Source of the DNA: Nocardiopsis sp. CNT312
GTDB taxonomy: Bacteria > Actinomycetota > Actinomycetes > Streptosporangiales > Streptosporangiaceae
DNA: 64,000 bases
Reading direction: 5' to 3'
NCBI RefSeq assembly: GCF_000515115.1
Contig: NZ_AZXF01000010.1
Coordinates: 124,001-188,000, forward strand
The notes under the pieces were generated by a model. That model ran no database searches, was not told the origin of the DNA, and saw nothing but the letters and a program-made list of their open reading frames with translations. Positions within the stretch are counted from its first letter, which is position 1, and every line of letters starts with the position of its first letter. A program made the translations under genes and the position numbers. Shown here in pieces: positions 17,209 through 26,006 of the stretch.

Positions 17209-19407
17209 TCACGCCTTGTCCAGGTACTCGGCCCGCTCCTCGGGCAGCAGCTCGTCGAGCGCCTGCGCCAGTGGCGGGTGGCCGGTGAGTTCGGGGTCAC
17301 CGGCGACGTGGGCGGCCGCTTCCTCCCTGGCCCGGCCGATCAGTTCCTCGTCCTTGAGCAGAGTGAGCATCCGCAGGCTGGACCGTGCCCCGGACTGCGC
17401 CGCGCCCAGGACGTCTCCCTCCCTGCGCAGTTCCAGGTCCTTGCGGGAGAGCGCGAACCCGTCGCTCGTCTCGGCCACAGCGGCCAGCCGCTCCCTGGCC
17501 GCGGCCCCCTCCTCGGTATCGGTGACCAGGAGGCACACCCCGGGCAGGCTGCCGCGGCCCACGCGGCCCCGCAACTGGTGCAGTTGGGAGACGCCGAAGC
17601 GGTCGGCGTCCATGATGGCCATCACCGTGGCGTTCGGCACGTCGACGCCCACCTCGATGACCGTGGTGGAGACCACCACATCGGTCTCGCCTTCGGAGAA
17701 GCGCCGCATCACCGCGTCCTTGTCATCGGGGGGCATCCGTCCGTGCAGGACCTCCACGGTCAGGTCCGAGAGCGGCCCCTCGGCCAGGCGCCGTGCCACC
17801 TCCAGCACGGCCAGCGGCGGCCGGTTCCCGGTGCCGTCCCCGTCCGGCCCCTCGCCGACCTCCTCGTCCGCCGTCCCGGCGTCGTCGCCGATCCTCGGGC
17901 AGACGACGAAGGCCTGACGGCCCTGGGCTGCCTCCTCGCGGATGCGCTCCCAGACCCGGGCCAGGTGGCGGGGCTTCTCCCGTGCTGGGACGACATGGGT
18001 TCCCACCCCGGCGCGCCCCGCGGGCAACTGGGTGAGCGAGACGACGTCGAGGTCCCCGTACACGGTCATGGCGACGGTCCGCGGGATGGGGGTGGCGGTC
18101 ATGACCAGCACGTGCGGCCGACCGTCGGCGGCCTTCTCCCGCAGCGCGTCGCGCTGCTCCACCCCGAACCGGTGCTGCTCGTCGACCACGACCAGGCCCA
18201 GGTCGGCGAAGGAGACGTGCTCCTCCAGCAGTGCGTGGGTGCCCACGACGATCCCGGCAGCTCCGGAAGCGGCGTCGAGCAGGGCCTCCCTCCGCGCCGC
18301 GGCACCCATCGACCCCGTGAGCAGCGCCAGGCGTGTGGCCCGCTCCGCGCCGTCGATCTGCCCGGCCCGTGCCAGCGGACCGAGCATGGCGCCGATGGAG
18401 CGGTGGTGCTGCTGCGCGAGGACCTCGGTGGGGGCCAGCAGGACAGCCTGGCCCCCGGAGTCGACGACCCTGAGCATGGCGCGCAGGGCGACGAGTGTCT
18501 TGCCCGCGCCCACGTCGCCCTGGAGCAGGCAGTGCATCGGGTGTGCGGCGTCCAGGCGTGCGGCAAGGCTCGCGCCGACCTCCCGCTGCCCGTCGGTGAG
18601 GGTGAAGGGCAGTTCCGCGTCGAAGGCGTCGAGGATCCCGCCGACCGCGCCCGGGCGGGGCTTGGCGGGCAGGCCCTCGGCGAGGTGCCGCCGCCGGGCC
18701 AGGGCGATCTGCAGGACGAACGCCTCGTCCCACTTCAGCCGTTTCCGGGCAGCGCCGATGTCGGGCCAGCCGGCGGGCTGGTGGACCTTGCGCAGGGCCT
18801 CCCCGACCCCGAGCAGCCCGTGCCGGTCGCGCACCCGGGGTGGGAGCGGGTCGGGCAGGTCCGCGGTGCGGGCGAGGGCCATCTCCACCCCGACCGCGAT
18901 CCTCGCCGAGTCCAGCCCCTTGACCGCGGGGTAGACCGGGATGAGCTCTTCGGCATAGGCGCGGGCCCGTTCGCCCTCCTGTCCGTCCTCGTCGAGGAGC
19001 TGGTACTCGGGGTGGTCGAGTTGGCGGCGCCCCCGGTAGGTAGAGACCCGTCCGGAGAACATGGCCAGCCGTCCGGGCACGAGTGAGGTCTGGTGGTAGG
19101 CGCCCCGGTTGAAGAAGGTGAGGTGCAGCCTCCCCGTGCCGTCGGTGACGGTGGCTTCCAGCATGTCCATGCGCCGACGGCCCTGGCGCGCGGGGATGGT
19201 GCGCCGCTTGGCGTCCAGGACCCGGGCCTGCACGGTGACGTCCTCGCCCTCGGCCAGGGTCGCGAGGTCGGTCAGGTCCCCTCTGCGGTCGTAGCGGCGC
19301 GGGTAGTACCGCAGCAGGTCGCCGAGGGTGTGCAGCCCGAGTTTGTCCTTGAAGGCCCGTGCGGAGCCACCGAGGGCCCCGCGCAGCGGTTCGTCCCAGG
19401 TACTCAC
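17209..19407 (-). CDS. recG: ATP-dependent DNA helicase RecG
   Basis: A 732-residue superfamily 2 helicase that reverses stalled forks and migrates Holliday junctions. An OB-fold wedge domain occupies roughly residues 50-160. The helicase core has Walker A GDVGAGKT, then [12 protein letters not shown], the DExH box [19 protein letters not shown] and the final motif QLRGRVGRG. The C-terminal TRG-like segment follows. An acidic Gly-rich insertion near residue 525 is not typical and may be a disordered loop. Start is GTG at 19407. Confidence 0.96.
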   Translation of the reverse strand: MSTWDEPLRGALGGSARAFKDKLGLHTLGDLLRYYPRRYDRRGDLTDLATLAEGEDVTVQARVLDAKRRTIPARQGRRRMDMLEATVTDGTGRLHLTFFNRGAYHQTSLVPGRLAMFSGRVSTYRGRRQLDHPEYQLLDEDGQEGERARAYAEELIPVYPAVKGLDSARIAVGVEMALARTADLPDPLPPRVRDRHGLLGVGEALRKVHQPAGWPDIGAARKRLKWDEAFVLQIALARRRHLAEGLPAKPRPGAVGGILDAFDAELPFTLTDGQREVGASLAARLDAAHPMHCLLQGDVGAGKTLVALRAMLRVVDSGGQAVLLAPTEVLAQQHHRSIGAMLGPLARAGQIDGAERATRLALLTGSMGAAARREALLDAASGAAGIVVGTHALLEEHVSFADLGLVVVDEQHRFGVEQRDALREKAADGRPHVLVMTATPIPRTVAMTVYGDLDVVSLTQLPAGRAGVGTHVVPAREKPRHLARVWERIREEAAQGRQAFVVCPRIGDDAGTADEEVGEGPDGDGTGNRPPLAVLEVARRLAEGPLSDLTVEVLHGRMPPDDKDAVMRRFSEGETDVVVSTTVIEVGVDVPNATVMAIMDADRFGVSQLHQLRGRVGRGSLPGVCLLVTDTEEGAAARERLAAVAETSDGFALSRKDLELRREGDVLGAAQSGARSSLRMLTLLKDEELIGRAREEAAAHVAGDPELTGHPPLAQALDELLPEERAEYLDKA

Positions 19408-19768
19408 GTGTACAAAACCCCGTCCCGGCCGGTGCCGACTACTCGTTCCTCACGTTAGCCCGCCCCGACGACGGTCTCGGGGAGGGAGGACCCGGCGATC
19501 GCGCTATACTCGTCTGAGTTCATCGCGTTTTCGCCGTGCCCGCACGGCGGAACCGATGCTCCGGTGGGGTGCGGGTCTCCCGTGTCTGTCCCGCCAGGGT
19601 GGGTACACGCGCTGGTCTCGCGGGCGGCGATCCGCGCCCGACCTCGTTCTTCGTGTACTCTTCCACGGTTGGCGTCATCGTCAGCCCGTCCACCCGGCCC
19701 CTCTCGGCCGGACGACCCTTTTCGCGTGCGGCGACGTGCGCGATCCCGAGCGCTTGAATGGAGTTACC
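19408..19768. other. Divergent promoter region recG/rpmB
   Basis: About 360 bases between recG (minus) and rpmB (plus). A TATACT hexamer near 19505 and a GTGTACTCT patch near 19650 could be -10 elements for rpmB. No gene or structured RNA is evident. Confidence 0.35.
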
Positions 19769-19954
19769 GTGGCTTCCGTCTGCGACGTCTGCGGCAAGGG
19801 ACCAGGGTTCGGTAACAGTGTTTCCCACTCGCACCGTCGCACCCGCCGCCGCTGGAACCCCAACATCCAGACCGTTCGCACCCGCGTGGGCGGCACGCCC
19901 AAGCGTGTGAACGCCTGCACCTCGTGCATCAAGGCCGGCAAGGTGACCCGCTAG
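19769..19954 (+). CDS. rpmB: 50S ribosomal protein L28
   Basis: A 61-residue ribosomal protein beginning [20 protein letters not shown]. It keeps the zinc-binding cysteines CDVC near the start and CTSC near the end, so it is the zinc-containing (C+) form. GTG at 19769 has GGAG upstream. Actinobacteria often hold a second zinc-free copy elsewhere; none is in this window. Confidence 0.96.
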   Translation: MASVCDVCGKGPGFGNSVSHSHRRTRRRWNPNIQTVRTRVGGTPKRVNACTSCIKAGKVTR

Positions 19955-19976
19955 GGTTCCCGCTTCCGCAGCTCTT

Positions 19977-20008
19977 CGAGGGCCCCCGACCCCGGTCGGG
20001 GGCCCTCG
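19977..20008 (+). terminator. Bidirectional hairpin after rpmB
   Basis: Fifteen-base perfect arms (CGAGGGCCCCCGACC and complement) with almost no loop. It lies 22 bases after rpmB and 18 bases past the end of the convergent CBM2-like gene, so it can serve both. Confidence 0.85.
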
Positions 20009-20026
20009 TGCTCTCAGAACGATGTG

Positions 20027-20680
20027 TCACGGGGTGCAGACATGGCCGTTGAGGGAGCAGCGAACCGGGTCCTGCGCCGTTCCTCGGACGTCGATCTCCA
20101 TCGTCGTCGAGGCACCGGAGGCGAGGTCGGTGCCGCCCGCGGGGCGGCGGGCGAGGATGCCGTCCTCGAAGTGCTCCCACTCCGCGCCGCGGACCTCGGT
20201 GACCCGCGCGGACGCGAAGGCCAGCGCGAGCTCCCAGCCCTCCAGCCGCACCAGGGAGCTATTGGTGACGGTGATCCGGGCCGTGAAGCCCTCGGCGTCT
20301 GCGGCGGTGATCTCGTAGCCGACCATGATGGGCTCGATCCCGGCCTGGACCTCGTCCTCACCGCCCTCCGACGGGGACACCGCGCCCCCGTGGTCCGACG
20401 CACCCTCCGTGGGCCGGACCCCCTCCAGTGACCCGGGAGCCTCGGTCGCGTCGGGGTCGGACCCGAACTGGAGGTAGATCTGGGTGGTGCTGTAGCCGAA
20501 CAGGAGCAGGCCGAGGATGACCCCGGAGACGACAAGGACGTTGGTGATCCGCGGCGGCTCGACGCGTTTGGGGACCGTGCTCTCCATGAAGCCGACGATC
20601 CGTCGCAGCACGCCGGCGTCGGGCTGCACGCTCCGGTGCATGCCTCGGCGGGAGACGTGGTGGGAACCGTGACGCCCCAT
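20027..20680 (-). CDS. Membrane-anchored protein with CBM2-like C-terminal domain
   Basis: A 217-residue protein. A basic N-terminus of about 40 residues precedes a single hydrophobic helix (ITNVLVVSGVILGLLLFGYS), then an acidic linker, then a beta-rich domain from about residue 110. That domain reads like the family 2 carbohydrate-binding fold: ITVTNSSLVRLEGWELALAF, VTEVRGAEW, SGASTTMEIDVRG and the terminal SLNGHVCTP, where CBM2 proteins usually end in a Leu-Asn-Gly-x-x-Cys. The partner cysteine is a few residues earlier in VRCSLNG. Topology would put this domain outside. No catalytic domain is present. A polysaccharide-binding role is an inference. Confidence 0.75.
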   Translation of the reverse strand: MGRHGSHHVSRRGMHRSVQPDAGVLRRIVGFMESTVPKRVEPPRITNVLVVSGVILGLLLFGYSTTQIYLQFGSDPDATEAPGSLEGVRPTEGASDHGGAVSPSEGGEDEVQAGIEPIMVGYEITAADAEGFTARITVTNSSLVRLEGWELALAFASARVTEVRGAEWEHFEDGILARRPAGGTDLASGASTTMEIDVRGTAQDPVRCSLNGHVCTP

Positions 20681-20884
20681 AGACCGCCTCTCGACGCTGC
20701 TCCGCTTCTCTGTCTTGCCGGGAGCGGGCTCCTGCTGCGGCAGGCTCCCCCCTCGGGTCCTACCTCGTACGGGATCTTCCGGGGCGCCTCACGCTTCGGG
20801 GCGCGGGCGGAGCGCCCGGAGAGCGGCGCGAGCCGCGATGCCAAAGCCTAGCGCGATCACCAAACAGGGCCAATCCGGAATGGT

Positions 20885-21868
20885 TCACCGCTGCCGGAAA
20901 TGGTCCCATCCGCGCAATCGCGGAACACGCCCGCCCACGGTCACGGGGTCGGTACCGGGCTCCGTCGTCTCCTCGACGGTGCCCAGGCGGGTCCACCCCG
21001 CGGGGAGCCCGTCCCCCGGAGGGAAGGTGGCGGCGAGCGCGTGGTCCTCCCCTCCCCCCACCATGAGTTCCCTGGCGGCCGCCTCGGCTTCGGTCCGGTC
21101 CGCTCCCAGCGCGAGGACCGCCTCCAACAGGGCAGGGGCGGGACGGAGCGCGGAGGGGACCAGGTCGATCCGGACCCCGCTGGCACGGCAGACGTGCCCG
21201 AGGTCCTGGACGAGTCCGTCGCTCACGTCGAGCATGGCGGTGGCCCCGGACCGTGCCGCGATCGGCCCCTGGGCGTAGGGGGGGCGAGGCCTGCGGTAGG
21301 CGGCCAGGCACTCCTCCGGGCCGTCGGCCCCCTGTTGCAGGAGGGCCAGACCGGCCGCGGAGAGGCCGAGGCGGCCGTAACAGGCCACGGCGTCCCCCGG
21401 GCGGGCGCCGTCCCGGCGTACGGGGGCCCGCCCTTCGAGGTCGCCCAGAGCGGTGATCCCGATCGTCAGGGTCTCCGAGGAGACCGTGTCCCCTCCCACG
21501 ACCGCGCCGCCCGCGAGCGAGCACTCGTCGGCGGCCCCGGAGGCGAACTCCTCGGCCCAGGAGACGGGCAGGTCGGGCGGGGCGGCGAACCCGACGAGCA
21601 GCCCGGTCGGGCGGGCACCCATGGCCACGACGTCGGCGAAGTTCTGCGCGACGGCACGGTGGCCGACGTCGCGCGCCGACGACCACTCCCGCGTGAAGTG
21701 GCGCCCCTCCACCAGCATGTCGGTCGTGGCAACCGTCCGGCCGTCGGGTGAGGCCACGACCGCCGCGTCGTCGCCGGGGCCGAGAATGACGTCGTCGGTC
21801 GTGGGGAGTCCGCCCGTCACGCGCGCGATCAGAGCGAACTCGCCAAGACCCCCAATGGTGCTCAACAC
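20885..21868 (-). CDS. thiL: Thiamine-monophosphate kinase
   Basis: A 327-residue PurM-like kinase that phosphorylates thiamine monophosphate to thiamine diphosphate. Characteristic parts are LGEFALIARV at the start, LGPGDDAAVV with the metal-binding aspartates, TTDMLVEGRHF, NFADVVAMGARP, and GGEDHALAAT near the C-terminus. Start is GTG at 21868. It is divergent from the Lrp-domain gene. Confidence 0.95.
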   Translation of the reverse strand: MLSTIGGLGEFALIARVTGGLPTTDDVILGPGDDAAVVASPDGRTVATTDMLVEGRHFTREWSSARDVGHRAVAQNFADVVAMGARPTGLLVGFAAPPDLPVSWAEEFASGAADECSLAGGAVVGGDTVSSETLTIGITALGDLEGRAPVRRDGARPGDAVACYGRLGLSAAGLALLQQGADGPEECLAAYRRPRPPYAQGPIAARSGATAMLDVSDGLVQDLGHVCRASGVRIDLVPSALRPAPALLEAVLALGADRTEAEAAARELMVGGGEDHALAATFPPGDGLPAGWTRLGTVEETTEPGTDPVTVGGRVPRLRGWDHFRQR

Positions 21869-21985
21869 AGGGACCAGGGTACGGTGACGCTCCGAAGCAA
21901 TGGTCTAGACCCACGTTCGTCACAGGCCGCGGCCCGCGGCCCCGGTGGCCGACCTCCACGCCCGGCGGAACACAAAGGAGTGCTC

Positions 21986-22219
21986 ATGGTGCAGGCCTAC
22001 ATCCTGATCCAGACCGAGGTGGGGAAAGCGGCGGAGGTGGCCGGACACGTGCGCGGCCTCGAAGGGGTCGATGAGGCACACGACGTGACCGGCCCCTACG
22101 ACGTCGTCGTCCAGGCGCGCGCCGACGACATCGATGCTCTCGGAACCCTGGTCGTGGCCCGGATTCAGCGCTTGGAGGGCATCGCCCGTACTCTTACGTG
22201 TCCCATAGTCAATATCTGA
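21986..22219 (+). CDS. Stand-alone Lrp/AsnC ligand-binding (RAM) domain protein
   Basis: A 77-residue protein corresponding to the effector-binding half of Lrp/AsnC regulators without the helix-turn-helix. It begins VQAYILIQTEVGKAAEVAGH and contains VTGPYDVVVQARA, the usual ligand-pocket strand. Such single domains form ring-like oligomers and may bind amino acids or modulate full-length Lrp proteins. ATG at 21986 follows AAAGGAG. The DUF3515 lipoprotein gene follows 31 bases later on the same strand. Confidence 0.9.
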   Translation: MVQAYILIQTEVGKAAEVAGHVRGLEGVDEAHDVTGPYDVVVQARADDIDALGTLVVARIQRLEGIARTLTCPIVNI

Positions 22220-22250
22220 CGGGCCGAGTGGATCGGGGTTGCTGACAGTG

Positions 22251-22709
22251 ATGAGACGGGGTTTCGGGGCGGCGTGTGCCGTCGCCTTACTCACCGCCGG
22301 GTGCGGAGCCGCGAACGTGCAGATAGAACCGCCCCGGAGCGACGGTACGACCATGGAGGTCTGTACCGAGTTCGTGTCCGCGCTCCCGGACACCCTGTTG
22401 GGCACCGAGCGGGCGACCGTACGCCCGGACACCGGGGTGACGGCCGCCTGGGGCGACCCGCCCATCGGTGTGCGCTGCGGTATCCCCCGCCCCTCGACGC
22501 TCTCCCCCGACTCCGCACTCCAGGAGGTCGACGGTGTGCTCTGGCTCCCGCAGCCGGAGGACGAACCGACCCTGTTCATCGCGGTGGGCCGGACCGCCTA
22601 CGTAGAACTGATGGTGCCGCCCGCCTACGGCCCCCCGGCCGCGGCACTGACCACCCTGAGCGCTCTGGTCGAGGAACACGTCCCGGCCCAACCGGAGGGC
22701 AGGCTCTGA
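22251..22709 (+). CDS. DUF3515 lipoprotein
   Basis: A 152-residue predicted lipoprotein with lipobox TAGC (cysteine at residue 18). The mature part resembles the actinobacterial DUF3515 family: a cysteine in MEVCTEFVSALPDTLLG, the strand GVRCGIP, and a C-terminal LTTLSALVEEH. Two conserved cysteines probably form a disulfide outside the membrane. Function is unknown. Related genomes keep this gene near thiL and ddl. A GTG three bases upstream is an alternative start. Confidence 0.85.
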   Translation: MRRGFGAACAVALLTAGCGAANVQIEPPRSDGTTMEVCTEFVSALPDTLLGTERATVRPDTGVTAAWGDPPIGVRCGIPRPSTLSPDSALQEVDGVLWLPQPEDEPTLFIAVGRTAYVELMVPPAYGPPAAALTTLSALVEEHVPAQPEGRL

Positions 22710-22740
22710 CGCGGTACCGCGTTCGGGGAGACTTCGAGCG

Positions 22741-22772
22741 ACACGGGGCCGCCGACGTCGGCGGCCCCGTGT
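22741..22772. terminator. 32-base perfect palindrome between convergent genes
   Basis: ACACGGGGCCGCCGAC followed directly by its exact complement, between the DUF3515 gene (+) and DUF3105 gene (-). The position, 31 bases from each stop codon, indicates a shared bidirectional terminator. Confidence 0.85.
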
Positions 22773-22801
22773 CCGTGTTCCGAGAACTCGGAGGCGGTCG
22801 G

Positions 22802-23566
22802 CTACTCCTCCTCGGACGCCTCCTCGGAAGGCTCCTCGCTCGCTTCGGCGTCGGCCGACCCCTCCGGCTCCTCGTCCGCGCCGGAGCCGTCGTCCATGGT
22901 CTGACCGCCGAGGGAGCCGCCGGTTTCGAGCGCGGCGTCGACCTCCGCGGCGGTCTGTGACACCCCGCCGGAGCACGCGGCACCGGGCTCGGGCACGTCC
23001 CTGCCGCGCTCGTAGACGGTGACGAACTTGCGCAGGTCGTCGTCGTCCGCGGTCTCGACGGCCACCTGGCGGCCCCAGCTGGAGGCGACGATGGGGGCCT
23101 CCATACCACCCTCGTAGGGGCTGACCACCAGGTAGTCGCCCGGGTTGTACATACCGGTAAGCAGGTCGACCTGCTCCTGGTCCAGTTCGGGGTCGTAGTT
23201 GATCCAGACCGCGCCGTGCTCCAGGGAGTGGACCGCGAACTCGGGGGTGACGGGCGCGGGGTAGACCCCGCAGTTCTGCCACCGGTTCCAGTGGTTGCCG
23301 CCCACCGGGGGAAGCTGCTCGTAGTCGACGCGCTCGCCATCGGCGACGTGCTGGTAGGAACCGACCTCGTACTCCTCCAGACCCGCGATGTTGCGGTCGC
23401 GGATCGCCATGACGATCAGGAAGGCCAGCAGCCCCACGACCAGTACGACCGCACCGACGGTGAGGGAGGTGTTGCGCACCTTGCGCCGCTTCTCAAGCCT
23501 GCGGCGTTCCTCTCGCAACTCTGCTGCTTTGCGGCGACGCTCCTCCGCCGTCTTCTTCTTGGCCAC
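22802..23566 (-). CDS. DUF3105 membrane-anchored protein
   Basis: A 254-residue protein with a highly charged Lys/Arg/Glu N-terminal helix, a membrane helix at residues about 35-55 and an outside domain. The domain contains the DUF3105 hallmark PPVGGNHWNRWQNCGVY and AVHSLEHGAVWINYDP, rich in His, Trp and Cys and possibly metal binding. The C-terminus is an acidic Ser/Glu/Ala tail. It is divergent from the DUF305 gene, a pairing I recall from other actinobacteria. Molecular function is unknown. Confidence 0.88.
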   Translation of the reverse strand: MAKKKTAEERRRKAAELREERRRLEKRRKVRNTSLTVGAVVLVVGLLAFLIVMAIRDRNIAGLEEYEVGSYQHVADGERVDYEQLPPVGGNHWNRWQNCGVYPAPVTPEFAVHSLEHGAVWINYDPELDQEQVDLLTGMYNPGDYLVVSPYEGGMEAPIVASSWGRQVAVETADDDDLRKFVTVYERGRDVPEPGAACSGGVSQTAAEVDAALETGGSLGGQTMDDGSGADEEPEGSADAEASEEPSEEASEEE

Positions 23567-23655
23567 GGGGTCTCCTGGTACAGATGTGGTCGAATGGGGG
23601 CGTATCTATCCTCTACTTTGACAGTATCGTTGCCCGATCCGACCAGGATGGTCCT

Positions 23656-24408
23656 ATGGGACACACAAGCGAGATCGCCTCCGACCCGGACCTGGAGCGC
23701 TCCCCGGAGGCCCCGGAGGAGAACGCGCCCGGCCGCGGAGGCTCCGAGGGGGACGGGGGGCGTCCCGTGTCCCGCGGCTCCGGGCGCTTCCTCCCGCTGT
23801 GGATCGCCGCGGTCCTGGTCGTCCTCGCGCTCTGCGGGGGCTACCTCCTGGGCCGCCCCTCCTACCCGCTGGACACCAGTGCCGACGCCGGGTTCCTGAG
23901 GGACATGAGCTCCCACCACGCCCAGGCCGTGGACATGTCGCTGATCATCCTCGACAAGACCGACGACCCGGACCTGCGCACCATCGCCACGGACATCGCG
24001 CGGACCCAGCAGGCCCAGATCGGGATCATGCAGGGGTGGCTGACCGCCTGGGGGCTCAATTCGCGGGGTACCCAGCCGCCCATGACGTGGATGGTCGCCG
24101 GCGGGCACGACCACGGTGCCGGGCCGGGCGAGGTCCCGGAGTGGATGCCGGGCCTGGCCACCCCCGAGGAGATGGCGGCGCTGGAGGCCGCCGAGGGGGT
24201 GGAGGCCGAGGTCCTGTTCCTAGAGCTGATGATCGCCCACCACGAGGGCGGGATCGAGATGGCTGTGGCCGAGGCGGACCTTGGCGGCCAGGACCTGGTC
24301 GTGGAGTTGGCCGGCGGCATGGCCGACGCCCAGGAGAAGGAGATCGTCCTGATGGAGGGCATGCTGGCCGACCGCGGCGTGGACACGAACGGCACCCCGG
24401 CGGACTGA
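23656..24408 (+). CDS. DUF305 family protein
   Basis: A 250-residue protein with an acidic, probably disordered start, one membrane helix (LWIAAVLVVLALCGGYLLG), and an external four-helix DUF305 domain. Both signature motifs are present: DMSSHHAQAVDMS and, about 110 residues later, LMIAHHEGGIEMA. The His-His pairs suggest a ferritin-like metal site; some members are reported in copper or metal stress contexts. The ATG at 23656 is the most natural start. It is transcribed away from the DUF3105 gene. Confidence 0.9.
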   Translation: MGHTSEIASDPDLERSPEAPEENAPGRGGSEGDGGRPVSRGSGRFLPLWIAAVLVVLALCGGYLLGRPSYPLDTSADAGFLRDMSSHHAQAVDMSLIILDKTDDPDLRTIATDIARTQQAQIGIMQGWLTAWGLNSRGTQPPMTWMVAGGHDHGAGPGEVPEWMPGLATPEEMAALEAAEGVEAEVLFLELMIAHHEGGIEMAVAEADLGGQDLVVELAGGMADAQEKEIVLMEGMLADRGVDTNGTPAD

Positions 24409-24433
24409 GCCGCCCGCCGCCGACCCGCGCGCC

Positions 24434-24457
24434 GCCCCCGGGAGTCCTCCCGGGGGC
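24434..24457 (+). terminator. Hairpin after DUF305 gene
   Basis: Ten-base perfect arms GCCCCCGGGA / TCCCGGGGGC with a GTCC loop, 25 bases after the stop, followed by a short CGCTTTGT tail. Confidence 0.85.
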
Positions 24458-24497
24458 GCTCGCTTTGTCCCGGGGTCGGGTATCGTGACGACACGGC

Positions 24498-24522
24498 GTA
24501 GGACTACAGTTTGTAGTACTAC
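24498..24522 (+). promoter_or_regulatory. Inverted-repeat operator upstream of cydA
   Basis: GTAGGACTACA, three bases, then TGTAGTACTAC: arms match at 10 of 11 positions. The dyad ends 26 bases before the cydA ATG, so a bound protein would overlap the promoter or start of transcription. The core ACTACA-n3-TGTAGT looks more like BlaI/MecI/CopY-type operators than like the Rex site TGTGAAC-n-GTTCACA expected in front of cyd genes. The cognate regulator is not in the window. Confidence 0.7.
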
Positions 24523-24548
24523 GGCGAGTCGGAACCTGAGAGGCGGGT

Positions 24549-25994
24549 ATGGAAGCCCTGGATCTCGCGAGGTGGCAGTTCGGGATCACCACGATCTACC
24601 ACTTCCTGTTCGTCCCCCTGACCATCGGCCTGTCCCTGATCGTCGCCGTGCTCCAGACGCTCTGGCACCGGACCGGCAGACACGAGTACCTGCAGGCCAC
24701 CCAGTTCTTCGGCAAGCTGTTCCTCATCAACTTCGCCATGGGCGTGGTCACCGGGATCGTGCAGGAGTTCCAGTTCGGCATGAACTGGAGTGAGTACTCC
24801 CGCTTCGTCGGAGACGTCTTCGGCGCCCCGCTCGCGATGGAGGCCCTGCTCGCCTTCTTCCTGGAGTCCACCTTCATCGGCCTGTGGATCTTCGGCTGGC
24901 ACCGCCTCCCGCGCAGCGTCCACCTGCTGTGCATCTGGGCCGTGGCCGTCGGCACCAACCTGTCCGCCTACTTCATCCTGGCCGCCAACGCCTGGATGCG
25001 CCGACCGGTCGGCTACACGGTCAACGAGGAGACCGGCCGCGCCGAGCTCACCGACATCTGGGCCGTGCTCAGCAACGACCAGGCCTGGTCCACCTACCTG
25101 CACACCGTCTCGGCCGCGTTCATCACCGCGGGCCTGTTCGTCGTGTGCGTGAGCTGCTACAAGCTCTGGCGCGACACCGCGCACGGCGACACCGGCACCG
25201 CGGGCACCGCACCGCCCGCGGGCGAGCGCGCCCTGTTCCTCGGCACCCTCAGGATCGGTCTGGTGTTCACGCTCCTGGCCGGGCTCGTGGTGACCGTCAC
25301 CGGCGACCACCAGGCCAAACTCGCCGCGGAGTACGAACCGATGAAGCTCGCCGCCGCCGAGGCGCTGTGGCACACCGAGGAGGGCGCGGACTTCTCCGCC
25401 TTCGCAGTCGGTGACACCGGCGCCCGGTACAACCCCGTCGACGTCACGGTTCCCAACGTGCTCAGCTTCCTGGCCACCGGGCACTTCGACGGCGAGGTGC
25501 ACGGGATGAACGACCTCCAGGAGGCCTACGAGGAGTACTACGGCCCCGGGAACTACATCCCCAACGTGTTCGTCGTGTACTGGGCCTTCCGGCTGATGAT
25601 CGGCCTGGGGCTGGCCGGCGTCGCGGTCGCCGCCCTCGGCCTGCTCCTCACCCGGGTCGGCACGCGACCGCCGCGGCAGCGCTGGTTCTACTTCCTGGGG
25701 ATGGCCGCCCTGCCCGCCGCGCTGGCCGCCAACATCCTCGGCTGGGTTCTCACCGAGATGGGCCGCCAGCCCTGGACGGTCCACGGCGAGCTGCTCACCG
25801 CGGCCAGCGTCTCCCCCGGGGTGAGCCTGGCCACCGTGGCGACGAGCCTGGCGGCCTTCACCGCCCTCTACGGGATCCTCTTCGCCGTCGAGGTGGGGCT
25901 CCTGGTCAAGTACGTCAAGGCGGGCCCCTCCCACCTCGTCCCCGCGCTGGAGGACGGCGAGGACGAGGCCCGCATCCCCCACTTCAGTTACTAG
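24549..25994 (+). CDS. cydA: Cytochrome bd ubiquinol/menaquinol oxidase subunit I
   Basis: A 481-residue haem-bearing subunit of the bd-type terminal oxidase, with nine or so membrane helices. The N-terminal RWQFGITTIYHF holds the haem b595 ligand (His18). MEALLAFFLES has the conserved glutamates (98 and 106) of the proton/haem d site, and STYLHTVSAAF contains the haem b558 histidine. GDHQAKLAAEYEPMKLAAAEA is the quinol-interacting loop, and GRQPWTVHG is conserved. The length suggests the short-loop type. First gene of cydABDC. Confidence 0.97.
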   Translation: MEALDLARWQFGITTIYHFLFVPLTIGLSLIVAVLQTLWHRTGRHEYLQATQFFGKLFLINFAMGVVTGIVQEFQFGMNWSEYSRFVGDVFGAPLAMEALLAFFLESTFIGLWIFGWHRLPRSVHLLCIWAVAVGTNLSAYFILAANAWMRRPVGYTVNEETGRAELTDIWAVLSNDQAWSTYLHTVSAAFITAGLFVVCVSCYKLWRDTAHGDTGTAGTAPPAGERALFLGTLRIGLVFTLLAGLVVTVTGDHQAKLAAEYEPMKLAAAEALWHTEEGADFSAFAVGDTGARYNPVDVTVPNVLSFLATGHFDGEVHGMNDLQEAYEEYYGPGNYIPNVFVVYWAFRLMIGLGLAGVAVAALGLLLTRVGTRPPRQRWFYFLGMAALPAALAANILGWVLTEMGRQPWTVHGELLTAASVSPGVSLATVATSLAAFTALYGILFAVEVGLLVKYVKAGPSHLVPALEDGEDEARIPHFSY

Positions 25995-26006
25995 GAGCCC
26001 GGGACC

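Noticed and set aside
24484..24548. Rex operator before cydA
   Set aside because: I looked for TGTGAAC-n-GTTCACA-like sequence and found only the ACTACA/TGTAGT dyad.
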